This document shows, piece by piece, positions 60,501-64,000 of a DNA stretch of 64,000 nt. Numbering within the stretch: position 1 is the stretch's first letter; every line of letters starts with the position of its first letter. Position numbers and translations under genes: made by a program. The notes under the pieces were generated by a model, which saw nothing but the letters and a program-made list of their open reading frames with translations, made no database searches and had not been told where the DNA came from. This DNA comes from Cryptosporangium phraense (GTDB taxonomy: Bacteria; Actinomycetota; Actinomycetes; Mycobacteriales; Cryptosporangiaceae): the NCBI RefSeq assembly GCF_006912135.1, contig NZ_VIRS01000009.1, forward strand, positions 1 through 64,000, in the 5' to 3' direction.

Positions 60501-62512
60501 CGGTGGGCTACGACCACAAGGCGATGGGCATCACCGCCCGGGGCGCCTGGGAGTCGGTGAAGCGGCACTTCCGCGAGCTCGGGCACGACACCCAGACGCA
60601 GGACTTCACGGTCGTCGGCGTCGGCGACATGTCCGGTGACGTGTTCGGCAACGGCATGCTGCTCTCCGAGCACATCCGCCTGGTCGCCGCGTTCGACCAC
60701 CGGCACATCTTCGTCGACCCGAACCCGGACGCGGCCGTCGGCTTCGCCGAGCGCCGACGTCTCTTCGACCTCCCCAGGTCGAGCTGGGAGGACTACGACA
60801 AGCAGAAGATCTCGGCCGGCGGCGGGGTCTTCCCCCGCACGGCCAAGGCGGTCGACGTCACGCCGGAGATGCGCGCGGCCCTCGGCCTCCCCGAGACCGC
60901 CACCCGGCTCAGCCCGGCCGAGCTGATGCGGGCGATCCTGCTCGCCCCCGTCGACCTGCTCTGGAACGGCGGGATCGGGACGTACGTCAAGGCGTCCGAC
61001 GAGACCCAGGCCGACGCCGGGGACAAGTCGAACGACGCGGTCCGGGTCAACGGCAAGCAGCTGCGCGCCCGGGTCGTGGGGGAGGGCGGCAACCTCGGCC
61101 TGACCCAGCGCGGCCGGATCGAGTACGCGCTCGAGGGCGGCCGGGTGAACACCGACGCGATCGACAACTCGGCCGGGGTCGACACGTCCGACCACGAGGT
61201 CAACATCAAGATCCTGCTCAACCAGGCGGTGCACGCCGACGAGCTCGACACCGAGGCCCGCAACGCGCTGCTGGCCGAGATGACCGACGAGGTCGCGCAC
61301 CTGGTGCTGGCCGACAACTACGCCCAGAACGAGGCGCTGTCGCTGGCCCGGCACCTGGCCCCGCGGCTGCTGGGTGTCCACCGGCGGCTGATGTCCGAGC
61401 TCGAGCGGGCCGGTCGGCTCGACCGCGCGCTGGAGTTCCTGCCCGACGACGAGACCGCGGCCACCCGGGAGTCGCTCACCTCGCCCGAGCTGTCGGTGCT
61501 GCTGGCCTACGTGAAGATCGGCCTGGCCGACGACGTGCTGGCCGGGCCGGTGCCGGACGACCCCTGGTGCCGTCCGATCCTGCGCGACTACTTCCCGACC
61601 CCGCTGCGGGAACGGTATGCACGGTATGCCGAGACCCACCCGCTGCGCCGCGAGATCATCACGACCGCGGTGGTGAACGAGGTCGTCAACCACGGTGGCG
61701 TCTCGTTCGTGTTCCGGGCGGTCGAGGAGACCGGCGCGACCCCGGCCGACATCGTCCGGGCCTACGCGGTGATCCGGGACGTCTGCGGGCTCGGCGACCT
61801 GTGGCGGGCGGCCAACGAGCTCGACTCCTCGGTGCCCGCGTCCGCTCAGCAGGCGGTGATGGTGCAGGCCCGCCGGGTGCTCGACCGGGGCGTCCGCTGG
61901 CTGCTGCAGAGCCGCAGCGGGTCGCTCGACGTCGAGGCCGAGATCGCCCGGCTGCGGCCGGGCATGACCGAGCTGATGGCCGAGATGGGCAGCCTGATGC
62001 TCGGCCGGGAGGCCGACCGGTACCAGGGGTTCGTCCGGGGCCTGGAGGCCGAGGGCGTGCCGGCCGACCTGGCCGACCGCGTCACCGCCGCGCTCTACGG
62101 GTTCGGCCTGCTCGACGTCGTCGAGCTCTCGCACCACACCGAACTGTCCGGACGCGACGTGGCGACGCTGTACTATACGCTGTCCGAGCGCTTCCGGGTG
62201 GACGAGATGCTCGACCGGATCTCGGCGCTGCCCCGGGCCGACCGCTGGCAGGCGCTGGCCCGGCTCGCGCTGCGCTACGACCTGTACAGCGCGCTCGACA
62301 GCCTCACCCGCGAGGTGCTGCGCCGGGTGCCGGGCCGGATGACGGCCGAGGAGCGGGTCAGCCGCTGGGCCGACGCGAACGCGGACACGATCAGCCGGGC
62401 CCTGACGACGCTCGCGCTGCTGGCCGAGGACGCGCCCTCGGACCTGGCCACGCTCACGGTCGTGCTGCGTCAGATCCGGACCGTGGTGCGGGCCTCGTCG
62501 GCGCACACCTAA
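57527..62512 (+). CDS. gdhB: NAD-specific glutamate dehydrogenase, large (L-GDH180-type)
   Basis: Oxidative deamination of glutamate to 2-oxoglutarate with NAD. 1661 aa from ATG 57527, placed by GAGGGA 6 nt upstream; a GTG 27 bp earlier lacks a site. Large N-terminal region with ACT-like modules, central catalytic domain (about 700-1240) with the lysine-rich active site KAQMVKNTVIVPVGSKGG (K895) and dinucleotide motif GVGDMSGDVFGNGMLLS (about 1031-1047), then a helical C-terminal region. In mycobacteria this class is inhibited by GarA. Ends in a 4-bp tail-to-tail overlap with the kinase gene. Confidence 0.95.
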   Translation: MERRALSARQTEDSGSEFVVDPQLGLAPGADLLASVDEVEAHKDALIAKSAATTDDPLVAALLPVYYRYVAAEELLNRSPADLVAATVSHRELGAVRARGELKLRVRTPSGDAGWCGGHTVIELVTDDMPFLVDSVTAELARHELGVHLLVHPQMVVVRDDEGTLTEVRPVGDPDAPVAGEVVESWMHIEIDRRSHRGAEEQLQTDLARVLDDVRAAVTDWDEMRARALTIADGLTHKALPVPDKDVTDARELLRWLADDHFTFLGYREYSLEGDDRALVAVPGTGLGILREGASRPRRLADMPEEVRANVLAKRLLIITKANSRSTVHRPAYLDYVGFKTFDADGNVTGERRFLGLFSSAAYLDSVRALPVISRKVDEVLARSGLSRSSHSGKDLLQILETYPRDELFQIATSELFETTMAVLRLGGRRRLRLFVRRDAYGRFISCVVYLPRDRYTTQNRLRMQDILMDALHGVGVDYTTRVTESVLARVKFVVRTDPNTSVGPIDVDQLQQRLADATRSWDDEFATEIRREIGEEQATRLLRRYGTAFNAAYQAEHTPAEAVEDLSRIEVLEEEGDLGVSLYRSADRGLRFTVYRLGDAMALSDVLPVLHSLGVEVVDERPYRVQRTDDKPTWVYDFGLRVRSGTDVPHMIGRAIAESGPLAPPVPVDIRRVHSAMENAFAACWRGECEVDGFNALVVSAGLAWDEVVVLRAYAKYLRQAGSRWSQEYVERVLAENPQIARMLVDLFTARFDPNFRGDADARAAAGDALLVSLTEALDAVQSLDADRILRSVLTLITATLRTNHFQRGRAGRHKPYLSFKIDPRAVPDLPAPRPKFEIFVYSPRVEGVHLRFGAVARGGLRWSDRREDFRTEILGLVKAQMVKNTVIVPVGSKGGFVVKNPPVGGDRDAIQAEGIACYRTFISGLLDLTDNLDSDGRTVLPPVDVVRHDGDDSYLVVAADKGTATFSDIANEVAAEYGFWLGDAFASGGSVGYDHKAMGITARGAWESVKRHFRELGHDTQTQDFTVVGVGDMSGDVFGNGMLLSEHIRLVAAFDHRHIFVDPNPDAAVGFAERRRLFDLPRSSWEDYDKQKISAGGGVFPRTAKAVDVTPEMRAALGLPETATRLSPAELMRAILLAPVDLLWNGGIGTYVKASDETQADAGDKSNDAVRVNGKQLRARVVGEGGNLGLTQRGRIEYALEGGRVNTDAIDNSAGVDTSDHEVNIKILLNQAVHADELDTEARNALLAEMTDEVAHLVLADNYAQNEALSLARHLAPRLLGVHRRLMSELERAGRLDRALEFLPDDETAATRESLTSPELSVLLAYVKIGLADDVLAGPVPDDPWCRPILRDYFPTPLRERYARYAETHPLRREIITTAVVNEVVNHGGVSFVFRAVEETGATPADIVRAYAVIRDVCGLGDLWRAANELDSSVPASAQQAVMVQARRVLDRGVRWLLQSRSGSLDVEAEIARLRPGMTELMAEMGSLMLGREADRYQGFVRGLEAEGVPADLADRVTAALYGFGLLDVVELSHHTELSGRDVATLYYTLSERFRVDEMLDRISALPRADRWQALARLALRYDLYSALDSLTREVLRRVPGRMTAEERVSRWADANADTISRALTTLALLAEDAPSDLATLTVVLRQIRTVVRASSAHT

Positions 62513-64000
62513 GCCAGCTGCCAGAGTTTGACGGTGTGGTCGGCGCCGGCGGTCGCGATCTCGCGGCTGTCGGCGCTGAACGCCACGTTGTAGATCAGGT
62601 CGGAGTGGTAGGTCGCGACGAAGCTGATCAGGCGGCCGGTGTTCGGGTTCCAGAGACCGAGCGACTTGTCCTCGCCGGCCGAGGCCAGCAGTCGGCCGTC
62701 GGGGCTGAACGCGACCGTGTCGACGCCCTCGTTGTGGCCGGTGAGCGCCGAGCCGACCTGGGCCCGGGTGGCGACGTCCCAGAGCCGGACCGTGCCGTCG
62801 TCGGACGCGGTCGCGAGCCGGTTGCCGTCCGGGTTGAACGCGACCGACCAGACCTCGGCCGTGTGGCCGGTCATCGGGCCGCCGATCGCCGCGCCGGTCG
62901 CCGCGTTCCAGAGGCGGACGGTCTTGTCCGAGCTGACCGACGCGACCAGCCGGCCGTCGGGGCTGAACGCGACCCAGGTGACCTCGGCGGTGTGCCCCTT
63001 GAGCGCGGGGACGGTCTGCTTGCCGGTGGCCAGGTCCCAGATGCGCACGGTCTTGTCGTTGCCGGCCGAGGCGATGAGGGTCCCGGCCCGGTTGACCGCG
63101 ACCGCGTTGACCGCGCCGTCGTGGCCGGTGAGCGCGTCTCCGCGGCGCTGGCCGATCTGGGGGTCCCAGAGCAGGATCGTGCCGTCGGACTGGGACGTGA
63201 CGAGCGTACGGCCGTCGGCGGTGTAGGCGAGGCCGTCGACGTTGCCGTGCTGGCTCGGGCGGGCCGGCCCGATCGGGTCGCCGGTGCGGGTGTTCCAGAA
63301 GCGGATCGAGCCGTCCTTGCCGCCCGAGGCGATCACCGGGCGTTTCGGGTCGAAGGCCACCGCGTAGATGTCGTCGGTGTGGCCGCTGAGGGTCTTCACG
63401 AGCGTCGCCGTGGTGGGGGTGGGGCGCGGGGCCGGCGCGGAGGAGACGGGCGCCGTCGCGCCGGCGCGGACGTCGGCCGAGGGCGAACCGAGGCGGGACC
63501 CGACGTAGCCGGCGGTGAGGACGAGCGCTACGACCGCGAGCCCGGCCGCGGCGACCAGCCACGCCGTGCGCCGGCCCGTGCGGGGCCGCGCAGGCGGGAC
63601 GGAGAGCGCAGCGGGCGCCGGAGCCGCGGGCGGGGCGGCGAGGGCCACGGGCGCGGCGGCGAGAGCCGCGGGCGCGAACGCCGGGGACAGGCCGCCGGAG
63701 ATCCGCGTCGGGACGTCCGGCTGGGGAGTGGGGGCCGGCGGTGCGGGTTCGTCGAGGAGCACTCGGGGGTCCACGCGGAGCGGCACGCCGGTCGTCGTGA
63801 TCCAGCCCCGGCCGAAGGAGTCCCGGGCCGCCCGGGCCAGCTCCACCGCGAACTCCTGCGCCGATGCCGGCCGATCCGACGGCTTCTTCGCCAGCGCCCG
63901 CATCACCACCGCCGCGACCCGCGACGGGACGTCGTCCAGTGGTGCCGGCTCCCTCTCGATCACCTGCCGGACCACCGCGGCGAGCGACAGGTCGGTGCCC
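62509..64000 (-). CDS. Membrane Ser/Thr protein kinase with WD40 propeller (3' part)
   Basis: The gene continues past the right edge, so most of the kinase domain is missing. Visible part, about 497 codons: the end of the kinase C-lobe (ALAKKPSDRPASAQEF), a Pro-rich juxtamembrane linker, one membrane helix (WLVAAAGLAVVALVLTAGYV), a Ser/Pro linker and seven WD40 repeats ending in W (FW, LW, IW, LW, LW, LW, LW). Seven repeats make one complete outside-facing propeller, likely a sensor or protein-binding head. Convergent with gdh. Confidence 0.88.
   Translation of the reverse strand, partial: GTDLSLAAVVRQVIEREPAPLDDVPSRVAAVVMRALAKKPSDRPASAQEFAVELARAARDSFGRGWITTTGVPLRVDPRVLLDEPAPPAPTPQPDVPTRISGGLSPAFAPAALAAAPVALAAPPAAPAPAALSVPPARPRTGRRTAWLVAAAGLAVVALVLTAGYVGSRLGSPSADVRAGATAPVSSAPAPRPTPTTATLVKTLSGHTDDIYAVAFDPKRPVIASGGKDGSIRFWNTRTGDPIGPARPSQHGNVDGLAYTADGRTLVTSQSDGTILLWDPQIGQRRGDALTGHDGAVNAVAVNRAGTLIASAGNDKTVRIWDLATGKQTVPALKGHTAEVTWVAFSPDGRLVASVSSDKTVRLWNAATGAAIGGPMTGHTAEVWSVAFNPDGNRLATASDDGTVRLWDVATRAQVGSALTGHNEGVDTVAFSPDGRLLASAGEDKSLGLWNPNTGRLISFVATYHSDLIYNVAFSADSREIATAGADHTVKLWQLA

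Noticed and set aside
57524-63562. 2012-codon minus-strand open frame across gdh and the kinase gene
   Set aside because: Antisense of gdh with composition typical of GC-rich shadows; it runs out of frame through the WD40 gene. No recognisable domain.

Overview
The window is a gene-dense, very GC-rich stretch of an actinobacterial chromosome. Four things point to a filamentous actinomycete: GTG and TTG starts are common, many genes have no ribosome binding site, NucS is present, and there is a linked pair of Scy/FilP-like coiled-coil proteins. From memory, the order lysA-hom-thrC-thrB-rho-rpmE-prfA-prmC-tsaC ... atp operon ... nucS ... filP-scy ... epimerase-thiolase-meaB follows a conserved block of Streptomyces and relatives. 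I cannot name the genus from the sequence; a Cryptosporangium/Frankia/Micromonospora-like organism would fit.

Layout. 1-284: 5' part of a minus-strand disordered protein. 500-6902: argS, lysA, hom, thrC and thrB (arginyl-tRNA synthesis, last step of lysine synthesis, threonine branch). 7302-14727: rho, rpmE, prfA, an MptB-like mannosyltransferase, and prmC-tsaC-phosphatase. 14803-22700: a complete F1Fo ATP synthase operon (two small AtpI/AtpZ-like proteins, then BEFHAGDC) with hairpins inside the operon. 22729-25847: DUF2550 protein, PduO-type cobalamin adenosyltransferase, murA, a small signal-transducing-like protein and a STAS protein. 25925-34852: ethylmalonyl-CoA mutase, an arginase-fold protein with a broken metal site, DUF4126, DUF2252, nucS, SDR/LysR pair and a luciferase-like oxidoreductase. 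34906-43068: oligopeptidase B, SGNH hydrolase, aldehyde dehydrogenase, a duplicated 3-hydroxyacyl-CoA dehydrogenase, a small Zn-ribbon-like protein and two alpha/beta hydrolases. 43103-48439: scy-like and filP-like genes. 48584-52815: ccr, epimerase, thiolase and meaB. 52826-54390: three genes ending in a pentapeptide-repeat protein. 54391-55634: 1.2 kb without an intact gene, holding a G-rich tract, direct repeats and a decayed IS481-type transposase. 55635-64000: DUF3817 protein, an unknown gene, a YbbN-type thioredoxin, the large NAD-glutamate dehydrogenase and the 3' part of a WD40 Ser/Thr kinase gene.

The main metabolic theme is C4/C5 acyl-CoA metabolism through B12: thiolase, hydroxyacyl-CoA dehydrogenase, crotonyl-CoA carboxylase/reductase, epimerase, ethylmalonyl-CoA mutase, its MeaB chaperone and a cobalamin adenosyltransferase all lie here at several loci. 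My most interesting observation is a 14-bp dyad, TTACY-N4-RGTAR, found 30-50 bp upstream of ecm, ccr, the thiolase, the aldehyde dehydrogenase and the hydroxyacyl-CoA dehydrogenase. It would make these scattered genes one regulon under an unidentified regulator. Other points worth a look are an ATP synthase epsilon subunit without its C-terminal domain, MurA with Asp in place of the catalytic Cys, an epimerase with Gln at a metal-ligand position, and a dozen or so genes whose -10 hexamer sits 6-8 nt before an SD-less start codon.
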